Origin: Roseiarcus sp963835955
Lineage (GTDB): Bacteria > Pseudomonadota > Alphaproteobacteria > Rhizobiales > Beijerinckiaceae
Direction of reading: 5' to 3'
DNA: 64,000 nt
Assembly (NCBI GenBank): GCA_963835955.1
Contig: CAWIHZ010000005.1
Span: 124,001 to 188,000, forward strand
Shown here: positions 9,801 to 18,825 of the stretch, piece by piece
How the letters are laid out: the number at the start of each line of letters is the position of its first letter
Position numbering within the stretch: position 1 is the stretch's first letter
Made by a program: the position numbers and the translations under genes
Notes under the pieces: generated by a model
Told to the model about the DNA's origin: nothing
The model's input: the letters and a program-made list of their open reading frames with translations, nothing else
The model's database searches: none

Positions 9801-10473
9801 GCTCGTAACGCCGTCGATCCTCCTCAGTCCACCCGCTGTTGTTTTCGCGCGCGGCCACGAGCGGGCGGGGGCGCAGGACATTGCCTGAGATGCTCTTTGC
9901 GCGCGCCGAAATGAGCCCTTCGGACCGCACCTGTTCATATCCGCGCATTTGATACTGGGCCAGATAGAGGTGCTCGTGTATCCGCTCGGCGACCTTGGTC
10001 GCATCGACTTTGCCGACGTCTTCCACCCCGTCCGCAAAACGCGCATACCATCGCCCCTTCGCCGAGGGCGGCGCGCGTCCCTTTCTCGCTCCATTTCGCT
10101 CAATCTCGTAGGGCGCGATCTTGAAGTCCCAAAGCTTCCGAAGCCGCGCCTGGGCGGCGGGGTCCGCCATGTCGGCAATGAGGTTCCGCCTTTCAATGAG
10201 CGCCCACGCCGCATCGCCAAGCCGCCGCCTGAATTCAGCCTGTTCGCGCGTGGCGCGGTTTTCTCCGCTCGGCTTCCTTGCGATCTTATCGATTGTCGAT
10301 ATCCATTGCGCGATGACGAGTGTGTCATGAGAAGCGACAAACTCGCCGACGTCCTCGCGGTTGCCCGGGTCGATACCGAGCGCGGGGTCAGTCTGGTAAC
10401 TCAAGACGCGCTTCGGCCGCTCTGAGCCGCTTTTCTCGACGACGGTGCGCCCATATGGCTTGATGATCCGCAT
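6878..10473 (-). CDS. cas13a: Cas13a (C2c2) type VI-A CRISPR RNase, interrupted by one frameshift
   Basis: This is the single-protein effector that uses crRNA to bind target RNA and then cleaves RNA with two HEPN domains. The first part (start 10473) has QWISTIDKIARKP and an N-terminus resembling Rhodobacter capsulatus Cas13a. The frame breaks at about 9118-9120, where one extra G would rejoin it to the second part. Just after the break is HEPN1, R-H-A-A-F-H (9028-9011). HEPN2 is R-N-G-F-A-H (7312-7295), followed by a YDRKLKNAV segment also like the R. capsulatus protein. An LHQLRKWE segment lies in between. Rejoined, it is about 1,198 residues, near the family size. A GGGGGA site precedes the ATG. 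No cas1, cas2, csx27/28-like or WYL gene is adjacent. As read, translation stops at 8977 before completing HEPN1. Confidence 0.95.
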
Positions 10474-10685
10474 CGGATATCCCCCGGCCGCACATCAGAA
10501 TATCACAGTTGGAATTTTTGGCGGGATTTTCAATCACGCTAATGGTTGCTTTTTCCCCTGTTCGCCCCGCCTGGGTGCAGCCACGTCGGCCCATCGCCGT
10601 CAAGGCGCTGACGCGCCTCCTGCGCTTCGCTCCGGCCCTTCGGGTGACCAGCGCCGCGCCGACGCGGCCTGTTTCTCGCCATGGA

Positions 10686-10733
10686 CTTCGACGCCGCGAT
10701 CCGGCGCCTTGCGCCGGATTTGCGGCGTCGAAG
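10686..10733. repeat. Long imperfect palindrome (REP-like)
   Basis: The arms CTTCGACGCCGC (10686-10697) and GCGGCGTCGAAG (10722-10733) pair perfectly. Inside them ATCCGGCGC (10699-10707) and GCGCCGGAT (10711-10719) pair perfectly around a CTT loop. That gives 21 pairs with a one/two-base bulge between the two helices. No T-run follows on either strand, so it is more like an intergenic palindromic repeat than an intrinsic terminator. Confidence 0.75.
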
Positions 10734-10937
10734 CCCTTGGCCGATACGGTTTCCGCGGGATTGACTCGCCTTGGCGTCATTCTCGGCAGACCGAAGGTCT
10801 GACCTTGGAATCCAGAGGTCCAAGCGCCGGCGTGTGTCAGTCTGGATTCCCGATCAGTCGCTTCGCGACCGTCGGAAATGACAGACCGAGGCGATCAACC
10901 GGATTACGTATGACAAGCGCCTGATCCGCGCGCCAAA

Positions 10938-10956
10938 GGGCGTTCGAAGAACGCCC
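10938..10956 (-). terminator. Possible terminator downstream of fumA
   Basis: GGGCGTTC and GAACGCCC pair around a 3-nt loop. On the minus strand it lies about 136 nt past the fumA stop and is followed by only a short T-run, so it is a weak candidate. Confidence 0.4.
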
Positions 10957-11092
10957 GTCTTTCGACGGTCTATGCGGGTCAAGGTCCTTGCGAAAGCCAA
11001 GCCCATGGGAAGCGGACTTGGTCTTGACGCCGGTAACGGATCAGGCAGACGAGGCCGCAAATAAGAGGAGGCGTGCGCCCTCGGGCTCGGCG

Positions 11093-12709
11093 TCACCCCA
11101 GGTTCAGTTCCTTGAAGAAGTCGTTGCCCTTGTCGTCGATGACGATGAAGGCGGGGAAGTTCTCGACTTCGATCCGCCACACCGCCTCCATCCCGAGCTC
11201 GGGATATTCGAGCGTCTCCACCTTGCGGATGCAGTCCTGCGCCAGGCGGGCGGCCGCGCCGCCGATCGAACCGAGATAGAACCCGCCGTGCCTGGCGCAG
11301 GCCCGGCGAACTTCCGCCGAGCGATTGCCCTTGGCCAGCATCACCTTGGAGCCGCCGGCGGCCTGGAACTGGTCGACGAAGGAATCCATGCGCCCCGCGG
11401 TGGTCGGACCGAAGGAGCCCGAGGGCAGGCCGGCCGGCGTCTTGGCCGGCCCGGCGTAATAGACCGGGTGGTCGCGCAGATAGCGCGGCATCGGCTCGCC
11501 GCGATCGAGCCGCTCGCGGATTTTCCCGTGCGCGGCGTCGCGCGCCACGATCAACGGGCCGGTGAGCGCGAGCCGGGTCCGGATCGGATGTTTCGTCAGT
11601 TCGGCCAGGATCTCCGGCATCGGGCGGCGAAGGTCGATGGCGACCACCGCGCCGCCGAGTTCAGCCTCGTCGACCGGCGGCAGATAGCGGGCGGGATCGC
11701 GCTCCAGCTCCTCCAGGAACACGCCTTCGCGCGTGATCTTGCCCAAGGCCTGCCGGTCGGCCGAGCAGGAGACGCCGAGCCCGATCGGCAGCGAGGCGCC
11801 GTGGCGCGGCAGGCGGATCACCCTGACGTCGTGGCAGAAGTATTTGCCGCCGAACTGCGCCCCGACGCCCAGCTTCTGGGTCAGCTTATGGACCTCGGCC
11901 TCGAGCGCGGGGTCGCGAAACGCGCGTCCGTCCGCCGCGCCGCTTTCCGGCAGCGGGTCGAGATAGCGGGCCGAGGCGAGCTTGACCGTCTTCAGGGTCT
12001 GTTCCGCGCTCAGGCCCCCGATCACGATCGCCAGATGATAGGGCGGGCAGGCGGCGGTCCCCAGCGTCAGGATCTTCTCCTTCAGAAAGGCGATCATCCG
12101 CTCGTGGGTCAGGATCGAGGGCGTCGCCTGATAAAGGAAGGTCTTGTTGGCCGAGCCGCCGCCCTTGGCCATGAACAGGAACCTGTATTCGTCGCCGCCC
12201 TCGGCGGCGATGTCGATCTGCGCCGGGAGGTTGTGGCCGGTGTTCTTTTCCTCGAAGGTCGTGAGCGGCGCGAGCTGACTGTAGCGCAGATTGTTCTTCA
12301 GATAGGCGTCGCGGATCCCTTCGGAGATCGCCTGTTCGTCGTCGCCCTCGGTCCACACGCTCCGGCCCTTCTTGGCGACCACGATTGCGGTGCCGGTGTC
12401 CTGGCACATCGGCAGCACGCCGCCGGCGGCGATATTGGCGTTCTTGAGCAGGTCATAGGCGACGAACCGGTCGTTGGCGCTCGCCTCCGGATCGTCGAGG
12501 ATTTTCGCCAGCTGGGCGAGATGGCCGGGGCGCAGCAGGTGATTGATGTCGACCATCGCCTGTTCGCTCAAGCGCCGCAGGGCCTCCGGCGCGACCATCA
12601 GCAGGTCGCGCCCCAGCGCCTTCTCGACCGTGACGCCGTCGTCGGTCAGCTTGCGGTAGCGCGTCGCATCGGGTCCGAGCTGAAACAGCGAATGATGGTC
12701 CGCGCTCAT
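11093..12709 (-). CDS. fumA: Fumarate hydratase class I (iron-sulfur)
   Basis: A class I fumarase, converting fumarate and malate reversibly with a [4Fe-4S] cluster. It is 538 residues with both the alpha-type (N-terminal) and beta-type (C-terminal) regions in one chain. Candidate cluster cysteines are in LPMCQDTG, AACPPYHLA and GVSCSADRQ. The C-terminal part has the GSFGPTTAGRMD motif of the beta region. It lies 18 nt downstream of the CoA-ester lyase on the same strand, so the two may be co-transcribed. The pairing suggests handling of C4 acids from the TCA, serine or ethylmalonyl-CoA cycles. Confidence 0.95.
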   Translation of the reverse strand: MSADHHSLFQLGPDATRYRKLTDDGVTVEKALGRDLLMVAPEALRRLSEQAMVDINHLLRPGHLAQLAKILDDPEASANDRFVAYDLLKNANIAAGGVLPMCQDTGTAIVVAKKGRSVWTEGDDEQAISEGIRDAYLKNNLRYSQLAPLTTFEEKNTGHNLPAQIDIAAEGGDEYRFLFMAKGGGSANKTFLYQATPSILTHERMIAFLKEKILTLGTAACPPYHLAIVIGGLSAEQTLKTVKLASARYLDPLPESGAADGRAFRDPALEAEVHKLTQKLGVGAQFGGKYFCHDVRVIRLPRHGASLPIGLGVSCSADRQALGKITREGVFLEELERDPARYLPPVDEAELGGAVVAIDLRRPMPEILAELTKHPIRTRLALTGPLIVARDAAHGKIRERLDRGEPMPRYLRDHPVYYAGPAKTPAGLPSGSFGPTTAGRMDSFVDQFQAAGGSKVMLAKGNRSAEVRRACARHGGFYLGSIGGAAARLAQDCIRKVETLEYPELGMEAVWRIEVENFPAFIVIDDKGNDFFKELNLG

Positions 12710-12727
12710 TTGAGCACCTCATGTTCC

Positions 12728-13618
12728 TCACGCCGTCGCCCTGCTGAGCGCCGCGATGGCGTCGGCGATGGCGAGCGTGCGCCCGGCCATCTCGGCATGC
12801 AGCAGTTCGACCATGCGGCCGTTGAGCTGGATCACGCCCTTGCCCGCGTTTTCCGGCCGCGCAAAGGCGTCGATGATCGCGCGGGCGCCGTCGATCTCCG
12901 CCGGCGTCGGGGCGAAGACCTGGTTGCAGACGTCGATCTGGCCGGGATGGATCAGGGTCTTGCCGTCGAGCCCCATGTCGCGGCCCTGCAGGCATTCGGC
13001 GCGAAAGCCGCCAAGGTCGTTGATGTCGTTATAGACCCCATCGACGATGTCAACGCCGTGGGCGCGCGCGGCGACGACGCAATTGGCGAGCCAAGCCGTC
13101 ATGGCGGGACGACCGGGCGTCAGCCGCGCCCGCGTCTCCTTGGCGAGATCGTTGAGGCCCATGACCAGCGCCGCCAGACGCGAGGCTGAGTTTGCCGCCA
13201 CCGCCGCGATTGAGCCCGCGTTCAAAATGGCGTTGGGCGTCTCCATCATCGCCCACAGGCGGGTCTTGTCGGGCGCGCCGCCCTCGCGCATCGACCGGGC
13301 GGCGACCATGATTGCGCCGGGGCCGTCGACCTTGGGCAACAGGATGGCGTCGGGAGCGGCGGCGATTGCCGCGGTCAGATCGTCCGGTCCCCAGGGCGTG
13401 TGGGGCCCGTTGACGCGGATGACGATTTCGCGCCCGCCGAAATTGTCGGCGCGGACCGCCTCGACCACCTGCGCGCGGGCCGCCACTTTCGCGTCGGGCG
13501 CAACGGAATCCTCGAGGTCGAGGATCAGCGCGTCGGCGGGCAGCGTCGCAGCCTTGGCGAGCGCCCTGGCGTTGGAGCCGGGCATATAGAGGACGCTGCG
13601 GCGCGGGCGGGCAAACAT
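12728..13618 (-). CDS. CitE/HpcH-family CoA-ester lyase, Mcl2-like ((3S)-malyl-CoA thioesterase)
   Basis: A 296-residue HpcH/HpaI/CitE TIM-barrel protein. Visible motifs are SVLYMPGS near the N-terminus, LDLEDSV (metal and CoA site) at about residues 34-40, IRVNG, WAMMETP and DGKTLIHPGQ. It resembles Rhodobacter Mcl2, the malyl-CoA thioesterase of the ethylmalonyl-CoA pathway, more than the true malyl-CoA lyase MclA of the serine cycle. The start at 13618 is supported by an AGGAG site 6-10 bases upstream. An open frame continues upstream but does not look coding. The exact substrate is inferred. Confidence 0.82.
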   Translation of the reverse strand: MFARPRRSVLYMPGSNARALAKAATLPADALILDLEDSVAPDAKVAARAQVVEAVRADNFGGREIVIRVNGPHTPWGPDDLTAAIAAAPDAILLPKVDGPGAIMVAARSMREGGAPDKTRLWAMMETPNAILNAGSIAAVAANSASRLAALVMGLNDLAKETRARLTPGRPAMTAWLANCVVAARAHGVDIVDGVYNDINDLGGFRAECLQGRDMGLDGKTLIHPGQIDVCNQVFAPTPAEIDGARAIIDAFARPENAGKGVIQLNGRMVELLHAEMAGRTLAIADAIAALSRATA

Positions 13619-13872
13619 GACGATCTCCTGACTGTCGACAGCATTTAAAGCCGAGCCCGCCCGACCGCCAGAGGCCAACCAACTCTGCAGAACCGGGAGC
13701 AGGCGGCGGAGAATAGCGAACGGCGCCTGCGGTCGGCGACGCCCGCCGCCTGCCGGCTCGCTCGTCATGCGCGCAACCGAGGGGGGAGCGTATGGACTTC
13801 GAGCAAAAACCGGGCCACGCGACGGCGCCGCGAGCCGGACGGTCTTCGTTCGGCGGCCGGTCCAAACGGGCC

Positions 13873-15072
13873 TTACGCCTTGAGCCACCGAGCCATCCGC
13901 CGCGTCGCCTCGGCGATTTGCGCCGGATCGCGGGCGAAGCACAGGCGAAGACGCCCCTCGCCGCCGGGGCCAAAGGCGGCGCCGGGAGCCGCGCCGACTC
14001 CCGCCTCGTCGATCAGGCGAAGCGCGAGCGCGCGCGAGTCGGGAAAGCCGTCGACGGCGCAGAACAGGTAGAACGCCGCCTCGGGGGCGAAGAAGCGCAC
14101 CCGGCCTGTCGCAGCCAGCCCTTCGCAAAGAATGTCGCGTGACTGCCGGCAGCGCTCGATGGCGCCGGCGAGAAACGCCTCGCCCTGATCGAGGGCGACC
14201 GTCGCGGCGCGCTGGTTGAAGACCGGAACGCCCGAGGTCGTGAACTGGACCAGGTTCTCGATCGCCGCGCCCAGCGCCGCGGGCGCCTCCAGCCAACCGA
14301 CCCGGAAGCCGGTCATCGCCCAGTTCTTCGACAGCGTCTGGACGAACAGGATCTTGTCGTCCGGCGCCATCACGTCGTGGAACGAGGGCGCGCGGACGCC
14401 GTGATAGGTGATGCGGCCGTAAATCTCGTCGGCGATGATCCATAGCCCATGCCGGCGCGCGATCGCCAGCGTGGCGACGATCTCTTCGCGGGTGGCGACG
14501 AAGCCAGTCGGGTTGGCGGGGGAGTTGAGAAAAATGAGGCGCGTCGCGGGGGTGATCGCGGCCGCCAGTCTTTCCGGATCGAGACTCCAGCGGCCCGCGG
14601 CTTCGAGCGGGACGGAGACCGCGCGCGCGCCGGAGATTTCCAGCGCCCCGACAAAATTGGGCCAGGCGGGCGAGGGGATCAGCGCTTCGTCGCCGGGACC
14701 GGCGACGAGCCGGGTCGCGATCTCGATCGCATGCATTCCACCGGCAGTGACGAAGACATTCTCGGGCGAAAAGGCCTTGCCGTCCGGGGCCGCCCCATAG
14801 ACCCGCGTTAAATAGGCCGCGATCGCCTCGCGCAATTCGGGGACCCCGCGCTGGGCAGTGTAGAAGGTCTCGCCTCGGTCGAGCGAGGCCTTGGCCGCCG
14901 CGCTGATGAAAGGCGGGGTCGGCAGATCGCCCTCGCCGACCCACAACGGGATCAGCCCCTGCCGGCCGCGGCCGTAGTTGAACACTTCGACGATGCCGCT
15001 TGGCGCAACGTCGCGCATCGCGGGACGGATGGCGTTGAGCCAGTCGGGCGCGGGGGGCGAGGCGACGTTCAT
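13873..15072 (-). CDS. Class I/II PLP-dependent aminotransferase (aspartate aminotransferase-like)
   Basis: A 399-residue fold-type I aminotransferase. The PLP lysine is in TLSKNWAMTGFRVGW, the cofactor Asp in ADEIYGRITYHG, the NSPANPTG motif precedes them, and a C-terminal RLRLCFAR arginine motif binds the substrate carboxylate. This pattern fits the I-gamma aspartate/aromatic group, but the substrate cannot be read from sequence. It is minus-strand and follows cueR by about 80 nt, with no clear functional link to neighbours. Confidence 0.88.
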   Translation of the reverse strand: MNVASPPAPDWLNAIRPAMRDVAPSGIVEVFNYGRGRQGLIPLWVGEGDLPTPPFISAAAKASLDRGETFYTAQRGVPELREAIAAYLTRVYGAAPDGKAFSPENVFVTAGGMHAIEIATRLVAGPGDEALIPSPAWPNFVGALEISGARAVSVPLEAAGRWSLDPERLAAAITPATRLIFLNSPANPTGFVATREEIVATLAIARRHGLWIIADEIYGRITYHGVRAPSFHDVMAPDDKILFVQTLSKNWAMTGFRVGWLEAPAALGAAIENLVQFTTSGVPVFNQRAATVALDQGEAFLAGAIERCRQSRDILCEGLAATGRVRFFAPEAAFYLFCAVDGFPDSRALALRLIDEAGVGAAPGAAFGPGGEGRLRLCFARDPAQIAEATRRMARWLKA

Positions 15073-15150
15073 CGCCGCCTCATGGACGAGCGCGCTGGCG
15101 CGCGCAAGGGGCGGCTGGAGCGGCGGAGTGGATTCTCCTGGTGCGAATGC

Positions 15151-15552
15151 TCAAGGCGCGCCGCTCTTGAGCGCGAGGTCGTCGAGGATCGGGCACTCTG
15201 GCCGGTCGTCGCCGTGGCAGGCATGCACGAGCTCGCGCAAAGTCTCCGCCATCGCCTGCATTTCGGCGATGCGCGCTTCCAGATCGCGCACGTGCTCCTC
15301 GGCGATCCGCCTGACGTCGCGGCTGGGGCGGTCCCGATCGCGCCACAGCGCCAAGAGCGCGCCGATCTCTCGAATCGAAAAGCCGAGCCGGCGAGCCCGC
15401 CCGATGAACGTTAGCTCGTGGACGTCCCGTTCGCCGTAGTCGCGATAATCGTTCGCTCGCCGGTGCGGCGGGCGCAGAAGGCCTATCGCCTCGTAATGGC
15501 GAATCATTTTGGCGCTAACGCCCGCGGCCGCGGCCGCCGCGCCGATATTCAT
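15151..15552 (-). CDS. cueR: MerR-family copper-responsive regulator CueR
   Basis: A 133-residue MerR-family activator that senses Cu(I) and remodels a promoter with an overlong spacer. The N-terminal winged helix (MNIGAAAAAAGVSAKMIRHYE) leads into RRANDYRDY and a long dimerisation helix. The metal loop is Cys-x7-Cys (CHGDDRPEC) near residue 115, the CueR/HmrR type. It is divergent from the copper ATPase across a 75-nt gap that carries a perfect CueR-like operator. It probably activates that gene. Confidence 0.93.
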   Translation of the reverse strand: MNIGAAAAAAGVSAKMIRHYEAIGLLRPPHRRANDYRDYGERDVHELTFIGRARRLGFSIREIGALLALWRDRDRPSRDVRRIAEEHVRDLEARIAEMQAMAETLRELVHACHGDDRPECPILDDLALKSGAP

Positions 15553-15565
15553 GGCGCGAAAACTC

Positions 15566-15596
15566 TTGACCTTCCCATCATGGGAAGGATTAGACC
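15566..15596 (+). promoter_or_regulatory. CueR-type promoter with 19-bp spacer
   Basis: TTGACC (15566-15571) is separated by exactly 19 bp from TAGACC (15591-15596). Between and over them lies the perfect dyad CCTTCCC-ATCAT-GGGAAGG (15570-15588). A 19-bp spacer with a central dyad is the hallmark of MerR/CueR-activated copper promoters. It points at the copper ATPase. Confidence 0.92.
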
Positions 15597-15627
15597 CCTA
15601 GGCGCCCAAAGGCAAGAAGGACATTCG

Positions 15628-17946
15628 ATGGCCGCCGCCTCCACCAACAGCTCGCTCGTCAAGGACCCGGTCTGCGGCATGAGAGTCGATCCGGCATCGG
15701 CCAAACACAGAGCCGAGCATGCCGGCGCGACCTACTATTTCTGCTCCGCCGGCTGCCGCGCGAAGTTCGTCGCCGATCCGGAGCGCTTTTTGGCGAGCAA
15801 ATCGGATTCGCCGCCGCCGAGGACCACGCCGGCTGGGACGATCTACACTTGTCCGATGCATCCGCAGATTCGCCAGGCCGGCCCCGGCGCGTGTCCGATC
15901 TGCGGCATGGCGCTGGAGCCGGAAGCGGCGACCGCCGCCGAGGGGCCAAGCGCCGAACTCATCGACATGACCCGACGCTTCTGGGTTGGGCTCGCTCTGG
16001 CTGTTCCGGTGTTCGCGCTGGAAATGGGCGGACACCTGGCCAATTTGCATATGCTGATGGCGTCCGAGGTCTCCAACTGGATTCAGCTGGCGCTCGCGAC
16101 GCCGGTGGTGTTGTGGGCGGGCTGGCCGTTCTTCGAGCGCGGCTGGGCGTCGCTCAGGACCGGCAATCTCAACATGTTCACGCTCATCTCCATGGGGATT
16201 GGCGTGGCGTGGACCTACAGCGTCGTCGCAACCGTCGCGCCGGGCCTGTTCCCGCCCGCCTTCCGCGGCGCCGACGGCGCGGTCGCGATCTACTTCGAAG
16301 CGGCGGCGGCGATCACCGTTCTCGTGCTGCTGGGGCAGGTGCTCGAGCTGCGCGCGCGCGAACGGACCGGCGGCGCCATTCGGGCGTTGCTCGATCTGGC
16401 CCCAAAGACGGCGCGGCGCGTCCGAGCTGATGGAGCGGACGAGGACATCGACCTGGAAGCAGTCGCTGTCGGCGACCGGCTGCGGGTGCGGCCGGGCGAG
16501 AAGATCCCGGTCGACGGCGAACTCGTCGAGGGCCGCGGCGCGGTCGACGAATCCATGGTGACCGGCGAATCGATGCCGGTGACGAAGGGCGTCGGCGACA
16601 GGGCGATCGGCGGCACGATCAACCAGAGCGGCGGCTTCGTGATGCGCGCCGACAAGATCGGCCGCGACACGGTGCTGGCGCAAATCGTGCAAATGGTCGC
16701 GCAGGCGCAGCGCAGCCGCGCCCCCATTCAGCGCCTCGCCGACCAGGTTTCGGGCTGGTTTGTGCCGCTGGTGATCGCGACGGCGATCTGCGCATTCATC
16801 GCCTGGGCGATCTTCGGACCCGAGCCGCGCTTCGCCTATGGCCTGGTGGCGGCGGTCTCGGTGCTGATCATCGCCTGTCCCTGCGCGCTCGGCCTCGCCA
16901 CCCCGATGTCGATCATGGTCGGGGTCGGGCGCGGCGCTCAATCCGGCGTCTTGATCAAGAACGCCGAGGCGCTGGAGCGGTTCGAGAAGATCGACACGCT
17001 CGTCGTCGACAAGACCGGGACGCTGACGGAAGGCAAGCCGAAAGTCGTGGCCCTGCGCCCCGTCGAAGGCGTCAGCGAAGACGAGTTGTTGCGGCTTGCC
17101 GCAAGTCTCGAGCAGGGCAGCGAACATCCGCTGGCGGCTGCGATCGTGGGCGCGGCGAGCGAACGCGGAATCGCGCTCGCGAAGGTCGAGGATTTCGATG
17201 CGCCGGCGGGCAGGGGCGTGACCGGGAGCATGGACGGACGGAAGGTCGTCCTCGGCAACCGCGCGATCATGCAGGCGGCCGGAATTGACGTCGCGGCGCT
17301 CGAGGCGACGGCGGATGACCTGCGCAACGACGGCGCGACCGCGATCTTCGCCGCTCTCGACGGCAAGGCCTGTGGCGTGATCGCCATCGCCGACCCGATC
17401 AAGGCGACGACCGCCGAGGCGGTTAGCGCCCTTCGCCAGGCGGGCATTCGAGTCGTTATGCTGACGGGAGACAACCGGACCACCGCCGAAGCGGTGGCGC
17501 GCAAGATCGGCATCACTGAAGTCGAGGCGGGAATCCTGCCGCAGGACAAGGGCAAGGTGGTCGAGCGGCTGCGCAGCCAGGGGCGCATCGTCGCCATGGC
17601 GGGCGACGGGGTCAACGACGCGCCGGCGCTCGCGGCGGCCGACGTCGGGGTTGCGATGGGAACCGGCGCGGATGTCGCCATTGAAAGCGCGGGCGTCACC
17701 CTGCTGCGCGGCGATCTTCAGGGCATGGTCGTCGCCCGACGGCTTTCGCAGGCGACGATGGGCAACATCAGGCAGAACCTGTTCTTCGCCTTTATTTACA
17801 ACGCCGCTGGCGTCCCGATTGCCGCCGGCGTCCTCTACCCGGCCTTCGGCCTGTTGTTGTCGCCCATCATCGCCGCCGCCGCGATGTCGCTGTCATCGGT
17901 CAGCGTCATCAGCAATGCGCTGAGGTTGCGCTGGGTGCGGCTCTAG
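15628..17946 (+). CDS. copA: Copper-translocating P1B-type ATPase with YHS domain
   Basis: A 772-residue membrane pump that exports Cu(I). The order is: YHS domain (residues about 11-55, CGM and FCSAGC), heavy-metal-binding domain (about 72-98, YTCPMHPQ and CPICGM), paired membrane helices, actuator domain (VDESMVTGES), the ion-path CPC motif in ACPCALGLATP, the phosphorylated Asp in DKTGTLTEG, an SEHPLA nucleotide motif and the GDGVNDAPAL hinge. No classical CxxC HMA domain is present at the N-terminus. The ATG at 15628 is chosen because it lies just past the CueR promoter, and homology starts there. Confidence 0.96.
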   Translation: MAAASTNSSLVKDPVCGMRVDPASAKHRAEHAGATYYFCSAGCRAKFVADPERFLASKSDSPPPRTTPAGTIYTCPMHPQIRQAGPGACPICGMALEPEAATAAEGPSAELIDMTRRFWVGLALAVPVFALEMGGHLANLHMLMASEVSNWIQLALATPVVLWAGWPFFERGWASLRTGNLNMFTLISMGIGVAWTYSVVATVAPGLFPPAFRGADGAVAIYFEAAAAITVLVLLGQVLELRARERTGGAIRALLDLAPKTARRVRADGADEDIDLEAVAVGDRLRVRPGEKIPVDGELVEGRGAVDESMVTGESMPVTKGVGDRAIGGTINQSGGFVMRADKIGRDTVLAQIVQMVAQAQRSRAPIQRLADQVSGWFVPLVIATAICAFIAWAIFGPEPRFAYGLVAAVSVLIIACPCALGLATPMSIMVGVGRGAQSGVLIKNAEALERFEKIDTLVVDKTGTLTEGKPKVVALRPVEGVSEDELLRLAASLEQGSEHPLAAAIVGAASERGIALAKVEDFDAPAGRGVTGSMDGRKVVLGNRAIMQAAGIDVAALEATADDLRNDGATAIFAALDGKACGVIAIADPIKATTAEAVSALRQAGIRVVMLTGDNRTTAEAVARKIGITEVEAGILPQDKGKVVERLRSQGRIVAMAGDGVNDAPALAAADVGVAMGTGADVAIESAGVTLLRGDLQGMVVARRLSQATMGNIRQNLFFAFIYNAAGVPIAAGVLYPAFGLLLSPIIAAAAMSLSSVSVISNALRLRWVRL

Positions 17947-18212
17947 GAGACCCCGGCGATGGCGGGCAAACGTGGCCGTTGCGGAAGATGGGGAGCGACG
18001 CAATGGGCGCGGAGGCGCTTGGGTTTGCTCGGCTGCGGCCTCGCGGACGGCCGGCGCCTGGATTCCCCAGGATCAACCCGACGAGGCGCACATTCGCGTT
18101 CGGCGACGCGCGTCTTGCCGCCCTGCGCCCCGACGTCGCCCTTGATCTCGATCAATGCGCGACCCCGATCGCCGCGGCAAACGTAAAATGGCGTCGAGGA
18201 GCGCAAGTCGTG

Positions 18213-18629
18213 ATGCGGGTCGGCTTAAGCGTCTTGTTGCGGGTTGTGGCGGCGGGGGCGGTCCTGCTGGTCGCGCTTGCTCTTAACGGACAGTCGGCCA
18301 CCGCTTGCGGCCGATTCCCGGCTTGGTTGGTCGTCCAGCCAGGCGTGAGGATCGCGGCGGTCCGCGACTCCAATCACGCGCTTGTCGCCGCCGAATTGAC
18401 CGCTGCCTCCCAAGCCGAACCTTGCGCCACGGGCGGCCCGAGCGGCGATCAATGCGGCGGCGACCACTGCTGTGGCGGTCACGGCCCATGCTGCTCAGGC
18501 GGCGTACTAGCGCCCGCGTCGACGGACCTCCTCGCGCCGCGCCTTTCGAGTGAGCGCTTGACGCGGTTCGCAAGGGTCATGGCGGGCGTGTCCCAACCGC
18601 CCGACAAGCGGCCGCCGCGTCTCATCTGA
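18213..18629 (+). CDS. Small exported cysteine-rich protein of unknown function
   Basis: A 138-residue protein with an N-terminal signal-like hydrophobic stretch (residues about 5-27, ending ATACG) and a Cys/His/Gly cluster, CGGDHCCGGHGPCCSGG, near residues 82-98. The start has a GAGGAG site upstream. I do not recognise a family. Its place downstream of the CueR-controlled copper pump and the metal-ligand-rich cluster suggest copper or other soft-metal binding in the periplasm, which is inference. Confidence 0.6.
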   Translation: MRVGLSVLLRVVAAGAVLLVALALNGQSATACGRFPAWLVVQPGVRIAAVRDSNHALVAAELTAASQAEPCATGGPSGDQCGGDHCCGGHGPCCSGGVLAPASTDLLAPRLSSERLTRFARVMAGVSQPPDKRPPRLI

Positions 18630-18825
18630 CTGGCCGGCCGTGAGCGGCCGGCGTGCGCGTGAGGGCGCAGACGCCCCGCGGACGCCGGTCGTCGACGTCG
18701 GCTTTCGCCTCTTGGGCGCGAAACGCGCGCCGTGAGGCGCCTTCAAATCTCAACTCTTCAGCACTGGTCATTCGTCGTTCGGCCGCCGCGCCGGCGCGAA
18801 GACCCTCAAACCAAGGGATATCGTC

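Larger units (their letters stand above)
10474..11092. other. Intergenic region between cas13a and fumA with repeat-like hairpins
   Basis: No gene is recognisable. The part next to cas13a (10495-10560) is AT-richer and must hold its promoter, with a TATTCT-like element on the minus strand at 10502-10497. The rest contains a long palindrome (10686-10733), a stretch at 10815-10885 of the kind dispersed between genes in Rhizobiales, and a terminator-like hairpin (10938-10956). Confidence 0.6.

Noticed and set aside
12728..13618. Serine-cycle malyl-CoA lyase MclA
   Set aside because: The N-terminus and overall pattern (SVLYMPGS, LDLEDSV, DGKTLIHPGQ) fit the CitE/Mcl2 group better than MclA.
13619..14944. 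A 738-residue protein made by extending the CoA-ester lyase frame upstream
   Set aside because: The extra part is the antisense or off-frame shadow of the aminotransferase; a good ribosome site and family start are at 13618.
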